From assembly GCF_016859285.1 (NCBI RefSeq), contig NC_053410.1:67194-131193 (forward strand): a stretch of 64,000 nt of DNA, given 5' to 3'. The stretch's first letter is position 1. The number at the start of each line of letters is the position of its first letter. The notes under the pieces are model-generated. The model made no database searches and was not told the DNA's origin. It saw only the letters and a program-made list of their open reading frames with translations. Origin of the DNA: Xiphias gladius. Lineage: Eukaryota > Chordata > Actinopteri > Istiophoriformes > Xiphiidae. Position numbers and translations under genes: made by a program. Below, in pieces: positions 24,490-36,930 of this stretch.

Positions 24490-25388
24490 TCTCAGTCAAT
24501 GTGGAAGTCTGTGCCATGCACAAGCTTGGTTTCCCCTCCCACGGTTCACCATAATTTTTAGACATTGTCCCTCATTTTCAGAGGCTCAAAACTAATTTGA
24601 CAATCCAACATAATTATAAATATAAGGATTATTCTTAATACTTGGATGAAAATCCTTTGCAGTCAATGACTGCCTGAAATCTGGAACCCCTGGACGTCAC
24701 CAAATGCGGAGTTTCCTCCCTTGAGATGCTCTGCCAGGCCTTTACTGCAGCCGCCTTCAGTTGCTTCTTGTTTGTGGGTCTTTCTGCCCTGAGGTTTGTC
24801 TTCAGTAAGTGAAGATCATGTTCTGTTGACTTGAGGTCAGGTGACTGACTTGGCCATCGAAGAATATTAAATTTCTTTGGCTTGAGAAGCTCTTGTGTTG
24901 CTTTTGCAGTATGTTGTGGGTCATAATTGATCTTGTACTGTGAAGAAGCGTCCAGTCAGTTTTGAGCAGATTCGGCTGCTCCTAAAAGTTCTGCCATCTG
25001 TCTGATAGGTATGTTTTGGTTTTTCAGTCTAATGATGACCTCCTCCAATTGCATCGACACCTGTTTGGACTGCATATTCAGAGTTCCCATTAACAGCTAC
25101 TAAATGCAATTTCAACATTTGGAATCAACTCAAGACCTTTTATCTGCATAATATGTCATGAGGAAACAGGCCACACTTGAACATGAAACTGATTGTCAGT
25201 CTATTGTCCAATTACTTTTGGGTATATGTATAAAAATGGCTGTAATTCCTAAACACTTAATGCAATATTTTTGCTAAACTCCCTTGAATTAAAGCTGAAA
25301 GTCTACACTTCAGACACTCTACACTCTACTGGTGTAGAGAGGCAAAATCGAAAATTTTGTCACTGTTCAAATACTTGACTGTATACCT
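24490..25388 (-). mobile_element. Tc1/mariner-type relic, internally deleted
   Basis: The right end, read on the minus strand, begins ACAGTCAAGTATTTGAACAG, a terminus I know from fish Tc1-like elements. The text around 25190-25380 (AAAGTAATTGGACAA and GAATTACAGCCATTTTTATA) recurs inverted in weaker form at about 24545-24615, which suggests long terminal repeats. Between them the minus strand has a broken frame MQSKQVSMQLEEVIIRLKNQ near 25074, like the N-terminal helix-turn-helix of a transposase. It then jumps to C-terminal-like text (ILRWPSQSPDLK-type, frameshifted) near 24850. The central catalytic part is missing. Confidence 0.6.
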
Positions 25389-26309
25389 GACTGTATTTAA
25401 CGTCAGAAGGATGATCCCTGATTCATTTTTAGCACTCATGTTGAAAGAGACTTCACAAAGTGCTTCTCAATTCAGGATAACATGAAAAGGTCATTGACAG
25501 GGAAATGTTAGCAGAATGTAAACAGAAACAATCATAAAACTCATCACTCATAAATATTGAATTCAAGTTTATAAATACAACTTTGATATTCTACAGAACG
25601 CTGTGTAGTCTGAAAAACTAGTAACACAATCAGGGACATTGGCAAAAAACCTGAGCAATGTTTTACTATAAGATCATGTGTCATACCTTATATTTAATTA
25701 GCTCCTCATATCAGCTGCAGCTGGCACTAGAAAACTGTGTGTACAGGGGTCTGAAATCCACTTTTATAAATACCAGTATATGTGTTGAAAATGCTGGATG
25801 CATGGTTTTTGAATGTACACATGGTTTATACATACACTAAAATTCAAGATGTGAAATTTGTAAACATAAGGGATACTGATGATAATAAATCGAGCATGGA
25901 TGGAATGAGGATGTCGATTTTCGAAATAAGATATTTCAGTGATATAGATTCAATGATTCACTCAGTATGACGTAGATTGGTTCCAGAGACTGAACTCTGA
26001 CGCCGAGAGGCTCTGATATGACAAACACAACTCCGTGCTGAACAATATGGAGAAAAAAATAGCAGTAAAGCTTTATTTTACATTTCTGTGGTTTGCTAAA
26101 AATAAACTGAATATGCTTGAAAAGGCTGATGCATGCGGTGATAGTTTTGGGGAGAACTTTCAATCAGATTCATTCAATTTTATTTATTTTTGTTAATTTT
26201 AGACAATTTTACAACTATGGAGATGTTTACAACAGATAAATGAATATTTATATGGCTTTAAATGGATCTCAGCTCTGAAAAAAGTCAAAAACATTTTAGT
26301 CTCCCCACA

Positions 26310-28800
26310 GCTGTGTGTGTGGTGTTTCAACTCTTACTTGAAATGACCATCTTACAGACATTGCAGCCGTCATCTTTCTTCATGAAATGAACCCACAATG
26401 CTTCCACTACAATCCACCCTACTTTAAACAGTTTGCTCCATTTGTGAGTCTAAGAATAAGTTGACCTATACAGAACAGAATGAGGTATAAACAAACAATA
26501 TTTATTTAATAGAATATTTTCTATAGAATCTTAAGATAAGTGAATATTAACATTGACATAAATAAGAAATTGGAGAAAATATAACATGTAGAAAATGATA
26601 AAATTTAACATTGACTTTAGGCTCTGCTGCCTGGTAATTAGTCTAGTCCTCACAATATTATACAATTAGCTTTGGCTATACAATGTAAACACAAGCCTTT
26701 AGGCTATAGCTGCAACTTTATTATTCATTTTATCAACTGCATGCGGCCCATTCTTACTGGTTCCCCGAGATTTCCTTTTATACATTTTCAAATATGAAAT
26801 ATTATTTATACTGTGGCTTGGCTGAATACTTGATTGTTATTAATTACTAAGAGATGTGCATCCATACTGCCCAGTATGAACAGCTAATCAGCATTTTAAA
26901 TTCAATATTTAATCAATAGTCAGTGTCAATCCATTGCTTTCCATCTTGCATTAGTCCAGTGTTGTAACTGAACCTTGACTGAGAGATTAGAGAATCATTG
27001 CGCCTATGAGGTGCTCCATCACGCCCATATATCGTATATGGGCGTTATATATATATATCGGCGTGGGAACGCATGTTCATATGCCAATTGAGACACCAAG
27101 AGACACACTGTCCAGTGAGGTTAGCGAGATAGCCATATTGAGACATATACACTTAAACTTAATATTACTGTTCCTGCTGTTCCCCCAGCTCACGCTCATG
27201 ATGATTTTTTTTTTCTTTTTGTGACTAGAAGGATGGTTCCGCTTCATCCTCTCATCAGTGTTGTAAACACTGGCTGCAGTCGAGTATTCCTTTTTGCTTA
27301 GGAAGGTTCCTAACTGAGTGAAATGACCTGGAAGTATCAGCCATGATCAGAGCTGGTTGAATTCTCTAAATGCTAAGGAAAGGAGCTCAAAGCTTCCTGT
27401 CTTATTTCCTTTAGCACATGATACACTGGACCATCCTTTACTAAAGGAAAGGAGATAATACTGTTCCACAATTCCTCGCCGCAGCAGCGGCATTTAAAGA
27501 GATGCACCATTCAGCCCTTCACGAAAACAAATGATCATGACCAACAAGGGATGCAGATCATCATGTAAGTTATCGTTACTTATTAACTTTAGACTATGTT
27601 AAACAATGGAACTATGAACATTACATTGCTGTTTTAAAATTATCAAAATGAAGTTTGTTATATCTTCGTTTTGAGTGCTTTTGTATTGCCAGCCTTTAGG
27701 AATATCATTAATTCACTGTACTTCAGTTACAGATGCTGAAACCCTTGCCTCAATAAATGAAAGGGTGGGAGAAGTATACAGATCCTTTACTTAAGTAGAA
27801 GTACCAAAAAAAGTACAGGCAATGTCAAAATATTCCATTACAAGTAAAGGTCCTGCATGGAAAAATCATACTAAAGTAAAAGCACATAAGTATTAGCAGC
27901 AAAATGTACGTAAGGTATTAACGCAAAAGTATTGGTTGGGTTCCTCTGAGTGTCTTTCAAGAAAAAGTCATATGAGACATTTTTAGCCAGATTATGTTTT
28001 TAATTCCACATGTTTGAAACTTATAAATGATATGTACAGTAGTAGAGTTGTTGGCCCAACATATTATGCCTATCCTGCATGAATTTAGCAGTTATTTTCA
28101 TACATTTGTACTAACTGGGATTCAGGTGGATAAATATGAGCGGAAAGCAGGGTGAATGTATGCAGCCATTCTCAATGTGACAACCATTCTGTTTCACTAT
28201 TTGTTTTTTATTTAAATTCCAGCCTTGGTAATGAAGTAGTATTTTTCCCCAGGCTGTCCACATTCATATAGCCTGCATTAAACAACAAGGTAAGAACGCA
28301 CGGGACGAAGTATCTAAGATACGCTTATTGTAGTCCATCTTTGGAACATTGTAATTTCCCCATGGCAGACCCATGTCAGTAACATCCGCCATCGCATAAT
28401 TACGTAGCTTAGTGTAAGTGCAATTGGATTCTCTTAGCACTGCGGTTGCCTTTTCCTAATTCCTCATGAATTCGCCTTCACATCTCTCTTTGACCTCATG
28501 ACATTTTCCATTGAGGTCAAGGAAAAGTGGTTAGAAAAAGGAGATTTTTTTAAACTTTTTGACCGCTAACACTGACACCTGCTTTGAGCTGAGGGGGAGC
28601 TGGGGCCCTTGCGTAATTTGCGCGGCTTTATCAAACTCGTGCAGTGACTGTAGCAATAGGTCTGCCCAGCTCTGACTGTCACAAAAACATGCCGGCATTG
28701 ATAAAAGGAATTGATAAGCTCACAGGCATACATTTCCAATGGTTTGGACAATTTGGAACCCATTCTCAACTGGAACTGGTTCTCGATTCCCATCCCTAGT
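26310..28800 (-). mobile_element. hAT-type relic, second copy (inverted), with nested insertions
   Basis: The minus strand begins at about 28799 with ACTAGGGATGGGAATCGAGAACC and matches the copy at about 1000 for some 130 bp (GCCGGCATGTTTTTGTGACAGT against GCCAGCATGTTTTTCTGACAGT). The BED-finger segment (WVHFMKK...CNVCKMVISSKS then TGA) lies at about 26327-26395. In the first copy these two parts are about 100 bp apart; here about 2.2 kb of other repeats separate them. The reading frame is destroyed. Confidence 0.55.
27280..28560 (-). repeat. Dispersed repeat, copy A (interrupted), inverted relative to 36.5 kb
   Basis: Two blocks, about 27285-27480 and 28400-28560, match the reverse complement of 36480-36925. 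Shared text includes GCTTAGGAAGGTTCCTAACTG, GGACCATCCTTTA and CATTGAGGTCAAGGAAAAGTGG. In copy B the blocks are nearly adjacent, so copy A carries about 900 bp of extra sequence or copy B a deletion. The extra part includes an ACTTAAGTA-type fragment at about 27775-27925. Confidence 0.65.
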
Positions 28801-29467
28801 AACTACCTCATAACATTGTGTCTGTTTACCAATAATTTATATGACATTACACAGCTCTCTCCAGGAAACTTCACTGGAAATGAATCAGAAATTACAGCAC
28901 CTGTAAAATAAATATCACCGACTGTTGGATACTTTTGGTGGGTGTAAAACACAAACTGAAGCTCCTGAAACTTGAGACAAACCTAAAGGAGAAAGCAAAC
29001 AAAAAGTTGTAGTAAAATTTTGAAGAGTTTTAATAGGACCTAATGTGACATTTTGTAGTTTTTGAAGGTTGACGACAGAAAACACACTAATGATCCACTG
29101 TGGGGCAGTAAAATCAGGAGGTAAAAAAAAAAAAATTTAAAATCCATCCATAGACAGGGTCCTATCTGTCTGAAAAATGTTTTAAATGTTTTTAAATGTT
29201 TTTTTTGTTTGTTTTTTTTTGACGTCTGCAGTATTTCCTGCCTCGGCAGCGACACTGTTGCGTCCAGAGTTGCAGTCAGTTTATTAACTGGACACTACAG
29301 GGTCAGTGTGGAGTAAACAGCTGTAATGTCTGCAGTATTTCCTGCCTCAGTGGTGGGATTGTTTGGACATTTTGCGTCCACCTTGGCAACAGCATTGCTC
29401 CTTGGTCAGTTGATGAAGTCGCCTGCAGAGCTGGGGTCAGCTGATGAAGTTGGCTGCAGTGTTGCAG
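28801..29467. repeat. kcng3 3' flank with ~104-bp and 31-bp direct repeats
   Basis: GTCTGCAGTATTTCCTGCCTC occurs at about 29224 and 29328 as part of a 104-bp direct repeat. Three 31-bp units (29407, 29438 and 29469) begin CAGYTGATGAAGT, and the third overlaps the kcng3 stop codon. AATAAA on the minus strand at 29285-29280 is a possible kcng3 poly(A) signal about 185 nt after the stop. Confidence 0.7.
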
Positions 29468-30970
29468 TCAGTTGATGAAGTCGGCGGACAGGGTGTGGCT
29501 GCAGCGGGCGGAGCGCACCTTGAGCTCGTGGTAACACTGGACAAAGCTGTGGTAGATGAAGGTGATGGGCAGTGCCAGCAGCACAATGCCGCTCACCACA
29601 CATAGGCCGCCCAGCACGCGGCCTGCCACCGTCACCGGGTACATGTCACCATATCCCACCGTCGTCATGGAGATAATGACCCACCAGCAGGCGGCGGGGA
29701 TGCTGGCATAGTCTTGGTTTCCAGCCTCCAGGTCCAGGCCGTGTTCAAGCAGCTGGGCCAGCGCGCTGAAGATCGCCATAGCGACACAGACGAAGACCAG
29801 CAGCATCACCATCTCGCGGTAGCAGCGCCGCAGCGTCAGGCCAAGAGTCTGCAGGCCGAGGAAGTGACGCGCCAATTTGATCACCCAAAAGATCCGCATA
29901 ATGCGCAAGACACGTAGCGTGACGCCTGCACGCTGTAGCTGAGAGTTTTCCCCCGTCAGGATCGTCACAGTAACGGAGATGTAGTACGGTGTGATGGCCA
30001 ACAGGTCGATGATGTTCAGAGGACGACGGACAAATTCACACTTATCACGAGACACCAGGAAACGGACAATACACTCAGCTGTGAACCAACCAATGCAGAC
30101 CGCCTCGATGATCCTGCAGGGTAGCAGCCAATCAGAGAGAGGGAGGATCAATCAGAAAGAGACAGAATCGGAGAGAGAGAGAGTCAAGATAGGCACCAAT
30201 TAAGTTATAGACGAATAAGATGATCCAGGCAGAGTTAGAAATGTAAGACATGAAGGGATCACAGACAGAAACAAATATCACCTATAAACACATATTAAAC
30301 ACATATAAACTGTATCAACATGTATGTATGTACAGTAGGTATAGGTCTGTATACACCACAGTATGTGTACTCATGTGGTCTGAAATGTGTCCTACCTGTG
30401 CTGGTCCAGGGTCTCGGTGGCCTTCCAGTCCGGTAAGGTGCTGGCACACAGCATCACCATGGAGATGATCACAAACAGCACTGACACAGAGGCGAGGATC
30501 TGCGCCGCCAGTGAGGAAGTGGGCTCCTCAAATGTCCTCCTCATCCTCTCCAGCCAACGGCTCCGGTGCTCCTTGGGGCCCCGAGGTTCCTCCTCAGGGA
30601 AGAAATGGACAAAGCAGTCGGACATGCGGTCGTCGAGGCGTCGCTGGCAGCACGGCTGAAGGTCGGAGCTCTCCAGGCCCCAGTACAGCATCTCGTTGTA
30701 GAAGGACAGCTCGCACATGTGTGGTACGAGGCGCAGCTTGCCGTGTTGCACGTATAGCATGATGAAGCTGAAGGCCTCCGAGTGTCGGTCGAAGAAAAAT
30801 TCGTTCCTGTCACGGTCGTAGTCATCGCAGAGCTCCAGCAGCTCACTCTCCGACACGCAGCGATGCAGCCGGCTGAGTCTGCTGAGAGGGAGGCGCTTCA
30901 TCAGCTCCACGGAGAAGGAAAACCTGCGACCGCCAACATTCAGGGTGCAAAAACTGCTCCCAAACTTCAT
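29468..30970 (-). CDS. kcng3: Kv6.3 modulatory voltage-gated potassium channel subunit, complete, 2 exons
   Basis: Exons are 30970-30396 and 30113-29468, joined in phase 2 (AG|G = Arg), giving 406 aa against 436 in human KCNG3. Exon 1 encodes the cytoplasmic T1 tetramerisation domain (LNVGGRRFSFS, FFFDRHSEAF, ELSFYNEMLYWG), RRTFEEPTSSLAAQ and S1. Exon 2 encodes S2 to S6: the S4 sensor LRVLRIMRIFWVIKLARHF, the filter TTVGYGD, and S6 with ALPITFIYHSF. The last lacks the Pro-Val-Pro hinge of conducting Kv channels, which fits a silent subunit that forms no channel alone and modifies Kv2 channels at the plasma membrane. The S1-S2 linker is shorter than I recall in human, which accounts for the length difference. 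The C-terminus SADFIN resembles human STEFLN. Both ends of the CDS are flanked by tandem repeats. Confidence 0.95.
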
Positions 30971-30974
30971 CTTA

Positions 30975-31640
30975 TTTTAGCTTAAAAACAAAGAATGCTC
31001 CCAAAGTTCATCTTGAAAACAAAGACTGCTTCCAAATTTTGTCTTCTGTTAGCTTAAAAACTCAGCCTACTTTGAGACTACTTTTTGTGATAAAAACATG
31101 GACTGCTGTTTTCCATACCTCATTCTTTCCTTTGTGAGAACATCAGGCTGCTTACAGACTTTATCACTGCTTCTGAGTGTTATCCTTTGTCAATGAAACT
31201 TCCTTTTTGTGAATGTTAGAAACTCAACTTCCAAACTTTATTTTCTGTTAATGAAAGCTCCTATCTGTCTGAAACACCAGCTGCTGCTTCCTGGCTCTGT
31301 TGTCTGTTAGTCAAAAACTTCAAAGGTTATCTTCTGTTAAGGACACTGCAGGCAGCTTCCAAACTCCAGTTTGTCTGTTAAAAATTCATTCTGTGTCAAA
31401 ACTTCTTCATCTGTTCATTAAAAAATGAAGCTGCTTCCAAACGTTACTGTCTGTCTTTTAAACTTCCAAACTCAGTTTTCTGTTAAAAATAAAAACAGGC
31501 TGCTGTTTCCAGGCTCCATCTTCCATCTCAAACAGAAGCTTTTCTGTCTCATCTCATCTTGACATTTTCATCTTCTTATAAAAACCTTGGTTGCTTCCAA
31601 ACATATTTTCTTCTCAGCTTAAATAGGAAAAAAAATGTGT
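30975..31640. repeat. Degenerate minisatellite in the kcng3 5' flank/UTR
   Basis: Imperfect units of about 40-60 bp carry CTGCTTCCAAAC(T)T, followed by TCTTCTGTTA and AAAAAC (for example near 31028, 31235, 31357 and 31435). The unit is recognisable at the kcng3 start itself (CTGCTCCCAAACTTCATCTT, 30954-30973). One upstream copy carries its own ATG at 31011-31009, opening a 9-codon frame MNFGSILCF that stops at 30982, 11 nt before the real start. Confidence 0.65.
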
Positions 31641-33600
31641 CAGTAACCAACAACAACATGAAGATTATTTCTGGTTTAACGACCAGTCGACTTCTGGCCT
31701 AGATTGATTTTAAATGATCTTATTCTCACTCTCTCTTTCACTGCATCATTGTATATTTTTAGTCAAACTAGGTGATACCGAATCAGATTTAAAACCCAAA
31801 GACAAAGTCTGTTTGAAGCAGATTACACTGAACTGCTGCAGTTTTAGACGAATGAACTCACTCAGAACCAACTGTGCTTTAACACCAACACACTGATTTA
31901 ACACACCCTGTTTAAAAACTCACCAGATATGAAGATCGTCCTCACAGTGAAACCAGTACCTTTAAATCAACACTAACAGCAGGTACTTGGTTTTAAAGTC
32001 GGGATAAATCACATCTGTGGATCCCATTACACTTCTGGTTGGTTTCTTTTCTGTGCTGAATCTGAGACTGAAGAGAAGCATCACCACCTCCTCCTCCTCC
32101 TCCTCCTCCTCCGCCTCCTTCTGTCTGAGAGGAGGCAGAACAGAGTCGATGATTCCAACAGCAGTCAGTCTGAGCTGGAGAGCATTGGATTGATTCAGAA
32201 GCTGCATCCGATTCTCCCTTTTGTTTTTGGTTATTCTTTGTCCTCCTCAACTCACATCCTCTTCTTATTCCTTCCTACATTTCATTTTTCCTCCTCTTCT
32301 CTTCAGATCTGACGACCTCCATCATTGCTCCAAGTTACACCTTTAATCCACTTCATTATGACTTTGTGTGTGTGAACATCAAACAGCAGATCTGAATAAT
32401 GAGTCAGATCTGATGAATTCATTAACAACGTGCAGAGTTTATTCAGTACAAACAGCTCCCTCTGCTGGAGGATTTTGTAAACCTCAAATCATCATCATTA
32501 TCATAAGGTTAAGGTCAATTTGATTTAAATCTGTAAACATAAGGTTGATCTCTGTGTCTTCAGGGCTTCTCTGTTTCTCTCTTTATTTTTCTTTTGTCAT
32601 TCAATTTTTCCTTTGCTAAGGACTAAATGGTATAAAAATCAAATCAATCTTGAACCAGGCAAAACCCCCAACTAAGGGGGGGGGGGGTTTGTATTTCTGC
32701 ATACATAATACATCATCTGTGAGCTGAATAACCAATTAAGTAAGCCAAATCACCAATCAGACAATAACCAATTCATCAATAAAACTAACCAAAGGTACAA
32801 TAATCAACAAAAAAGGTTTATCATAGCTATACTCAATATATGTTTCAGTTCAAATCAGGGTTGAGCAATAATCAATCAACATACAAAAGCAGGTCATCTT
32901 TTAGCAATCAATCACAAGTAAGCTGAATATAACAAGCATTCAATATAAGCACATTAAAAATATTAAAGTCAAAATCTGTTATAAAAATGGTAAAAAATTT
33001 TAAAATTGAATATAAAGAAAAAAGCTTAAAATATGACAAAAGAATAAATGCTTTCTAATCAATTAAAAATGCAATCAAAGAAATAATGAAAACGTGACTC
33101 AGTTTATTTTTATATAAATTTGGAATGCGATCTCAAATCAATCAGTATGTAATAAGAAAATATCACATCATTATCCATTGTGTAAAATTTTAATCTTTAA
33201 AGTAACTAGTAACTCTAGCTTTCAAATAAATAAGTAAGTACAATATTTCCCTCTGAAATGTCGTGAAGTGGAAATAAAAAGTAGCATTAAAATAGAAATA
33301 CTAAAGTAAAGGTCAAGATCTAAGATGGTCTGACAAAAATAAGCATAATAAAGAAAAATGTAACTAAAGTTAAACTGTGATTTAGAAAACTAATGTGTTC
33401 TAATACATACACGAGTGAGAGCAGTTTATGCGTTTGAGTGTGTGTGATTTTTCAGAAGCAGTGGGACCATGTGTGTGCTTGCGCTTGCTTTGCCTTGCCC
33501 TGTATGTGTGCAGTCTGAGCCATCAGAGTTCATAGTTGTCATAGCAACCCCCCCCCACACACACACACACACACAGCAGACTCTCTGTAGCCTCTTTTAA
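31641..33600. other. Intergenic, AT-rich
   Basis: No gene recognised. It holds a CCT trinucleotide run at about 32085-32117, a poly(G) run at about 32678-32689 and a CA tract at about 33554-33574. Confidence 0.5.
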
Positions 33601-33602
33601 AC

Positions 33603-34181
33603 AGAGTTCACACTATATTGCCATTAATAAGACCCCTCATTATGCCGGCTTTGCTTGTTTACACCGAACCAAACCAAGCTGGCTTAATGCCTCAGCAGTG
33701 TGTGATTTTAGAAAGCATGCCAAATTTCCGTTGAAGTCTGTCCCCCCTTCAGATAGTGATTCCCTCCCGTTATAGTTGTGTTTCCCGTAGCACCTGTAGG
33801 GTTGGGTTCAGGTTAAGGTAAGGGGAAAAACAGATCATCGGGGAAACAGCACCGCTGTGCCGGCTGTCCCCTTTATACAGATATGGATCCTGCTCTGTGA
33901 AAACCTCAGCTGCCGGCATATTGCCGGAACAACAAGGAGGAGAAGGCTGTAGGCTGCCCATCCAATCAGAACTTAGAAGTGGTACTGGTATTTTCTGTGA
34001 TATTTTTCCATTAGCTGAACCAAAACATTTTTTTCTTAACTTTGATTGGGTAGGCAAGACGCTTTCGGGTGGCGTGAGACCACCCCTGTGCATAGCCACC
34101 GCCGGCTTGGGTCCTCACACTGATTTATACTAGAGCCCCCACTTTCACACAAACATTACAACCTGCTGGGAGAGTTCACAC
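33603..34181. mobile_element. Inserted GC-richer segment flanked by an 11-bp direct repeat
   Basis: AGAGTTCACAC occurs at 33603-33613 and 34171-34181, around about 557 bp that is GC-richer than its surroundings and rich in GCCGGC. The flanks look like a target-site duplication of a non-autonomous transposon; teleost repeats starting with similar TTCACACTATA-type text exist. No clear terminal inverted repeats were seen, so the boundaries are tentative. Confidence 0.4.
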
Positions 34182-36479
34182 ATTATTTCTCATCAATCCT
34201 CTCAGTCATATGACAAACACAACAGCTCTGACTGGAGGAAACCCATCAAGCTTTGGGACAGCTTATTTACCTCAATACTAAATACACTCATCTGACGGTT
34301 TCCATGGCACAGTAGAAATGTTGTGGGCACTTTGAGCTGCAGTGTCGTTTCCTCGAAACGACATTCGCTAAGCTCTCTAGTCTTTTGGAGTGTCTGAAGA
34401 CGAGAGGCATACACTTCATGTTGCCTTTTCCTTGGCTTTCTTTGGGGATGAGATCTGTTTTCACTTTCTGTTTGACTGACTTTGAAAAGCCCTTCCACAT
34501 TTGAAATTTTCCCTTTTCTTCTAAGTCTACTATATTCAGTCAGAGCATGCAGAGGCAGCTCGTCCAATAGTCCAAAATGAATCATGTTACCTTGGCAGAT
34601 GCTTTTGAATTCACCCCCACATCAGCTCCCAGAACCTTTCTCCCTTCATCTGTAGAGGACACACAGAGAGCAGAGCTGAAACCATCCGTCCAATCAATGA
34701 TCAGCATGTCAACTGATAACTCATCAGCACTGATGCATCCTTTACATCATACCATCAGTCCAGTTGTAGTTACTCACTGTGACCACTGGAGGCCAGTGAA
34801 GATTTAACTATTCTACACCTCTTCCTTCCTGCTCCTCTTTTCTTCTTCATCTCTTTTTATACCTCAGTTTTTCCTCTTCTGCTTCCTCTTGTCCTTTTCA
34901 ATCTTTTTCTCCCCTTCTCTCCTCATATTTTTCTTCTCCTCTCCTCCTCCTCTTCACCCTCATCCCCTTTTCCACTGACTACATCTTTCTGTCCTCCATT
35001 TTTTAACATCACATTATGCTCATTTGTCAGACGCATTTGTGCAAAGTGATTAACGATAAGTGGAAGAAGTATATCATCCAAAACTGGGAGTGTATCCCTT
35101 TGAAACAAACAACTAAGATCATGTTCAGTGTTACAGTACAAGTGCTTAGACATGTTTTTTTACCTCCTCCTGTCCTGAAAACAACAGGTGACAGCAGAGA
35201 CCTGAAAACTGGGGTCCCTGTGTTCCTCAACTGACAGCAACTTAACACACCTTTTGTTGAAGCACTGTGACTGGCTTGGTATTCTGGCACAACAGCAGTT
35301 TTTACTTTAGTTGGTGTTTTTACAATGAAGGCTGACTCAAACCACACAAGGAAACATGCCCCCCTTTAACACAAAAAAGACCCACAACAAATCTCCAATA
35401 GAAAAAATGGCCCAGACATTTGAATTAGTAAAAGGTCGACTACAACCTGCTGATAAATGTGCAAGACAAAAAAATCTCTAAAAAAAAATGGTAAAAAGTC
35501 TGGCAGCAAAAGTTGCCAAACAGTTGCCATTAAATTACAGTAAAATACAATTTACCATTCTACAATAAACAACAATAAAGTCTTCTGGAGCTTTACGGTT
35601 TTAACTTTAGTGGAAATGCAATTCCTTCTCATTAGAAAACTTCTATAAAACATAAAAAAAATCAAAAGAATCCTGCATAGATCCATCTGAATTTGCAGCT
35701 GTTTCAGGCTGAACCCTTCTGATCAAGTATTTCTGATAAAGCCTAAAGAAGGGAAATAATCAGTCATCAATAATTCAACAACATGTAGATTTATGGACCT
35801 TCAGCCAGCCAGAGTTCTCCAAACATTGCAATCAAACAGGAAGTTCAGCACTGATCCAAACTCACATCAGCCAGAGACAAAGCAGAAAAGTCACTGTGGA
35901 AACAGGAAAGAAAGCAAACTTACCGTTGATTCACAAAGTCCAAAGTGTTGAAGTCAAAGACTCTTAAGCCACACCTGAGGAGAAAAAGCTCTGTGACAGG
36001 TGAGCTGATTCCTGGAAGGACTCAGGGCTCTGCCTACAACCGAAGCACACAGGTACGTTTTTTTTCTTTGTTGAGCCAACAGTTCAAACAGGCCTCTGTA
36101 CAACATGACTTTAGTTTATTACAATACACCGGAGAGCATGACGACAAAAATACTGATACAGTCAAATAAATAAAATCAGAAGTAAAACCAATAAATAGTA
36201 AAGTATAATATAATTATATGATAGCTGAATAAAATATAAATACATAAAGTAACATAAAGTGTGTTACTAAAGTGTGAGAAAGGGTATTAGTCCAAATACA
36301 AATACCACTTACCAAATTTTATGAATTTAGTCTGACTTGCATTCAGAAAAAAGTTTGTTCAAAACCAACTCTTAAGAAATTTGAATAGGTTTTTCACAGA
36401 TGCTGAATTTGAAAGATCCTGAAAGACACTTGTTTGAGCTGTGAGGAGGTTTCAGCTCACATAACATTTGATCCTGTAA
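34182..36479. other. Intergenic; only an unassigned minus-strand frame
   Basis: A minus-strand open frame at 34202-34585 (127 codons) has ordinary composition but no domain I recognise, no good splice partner and no clear promoter. Otherwise pyrimidine-rich text at about 34815-34990 and AT-rich filler. Confidence 0.35.
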
Positions 36480-36930
36480 ACACAGTGGTGTTTGAAAAGT
36501 GGTTGAAAAGTTAAAAAAATCTCTTTCCTAACCACTTTTCCTTGACCTCAATGGAAAACCTCATGAAGTCAAGGAAAGATGTGAAGGGGAATTCATAAGG
36601 ACTTAAGAAAAAGTAACTATGTTGCTAAGAGAATCTGACTGCACTCACAGTAGTCTATGTAATTATGCGCCAAAGAATGTCATTGAATGGGTTACCCTAG
36701 ATTTTCTTCTGCAAGGAATTGTGGGACGGCATTATCTCCTTTCCTTCCATAAAGGATGGTCCAGTGTATCCTATGCTAAAGGAGATAAGATAGGAAGCAC
36801 TGAAGCTCCTTTCCTTAGCATTTAGAGAATTCAACCAGGTCTCATCATGGCTGACACTTAGATACTTCCAGGTCATTTCTCACAGTTAGGAACCTTCCTA
36901 AGCAAAAAGGAATACTCAACATCGGCCTCA
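36480..36930 (+). repeat. Dispersed repeat, copy B (compact)
   Basis: About 450 bp matching copy A at 27.3-28.6 kb in inverted orientation, ending TTAGGAACCTTCCTAAGCAAAAAGG. Terminal inverted repeats were not clear, so the element class is unknown; a short non-autonomous DNA transposon is likely. Confidence 0.6.

Noticed and set aside
34202-34585. 127-codon minus-strand frame
   Set aside because: Ordinary composition but no recognised domain, no splice partners and no promoter or poly(A) context. Kept only as a note.
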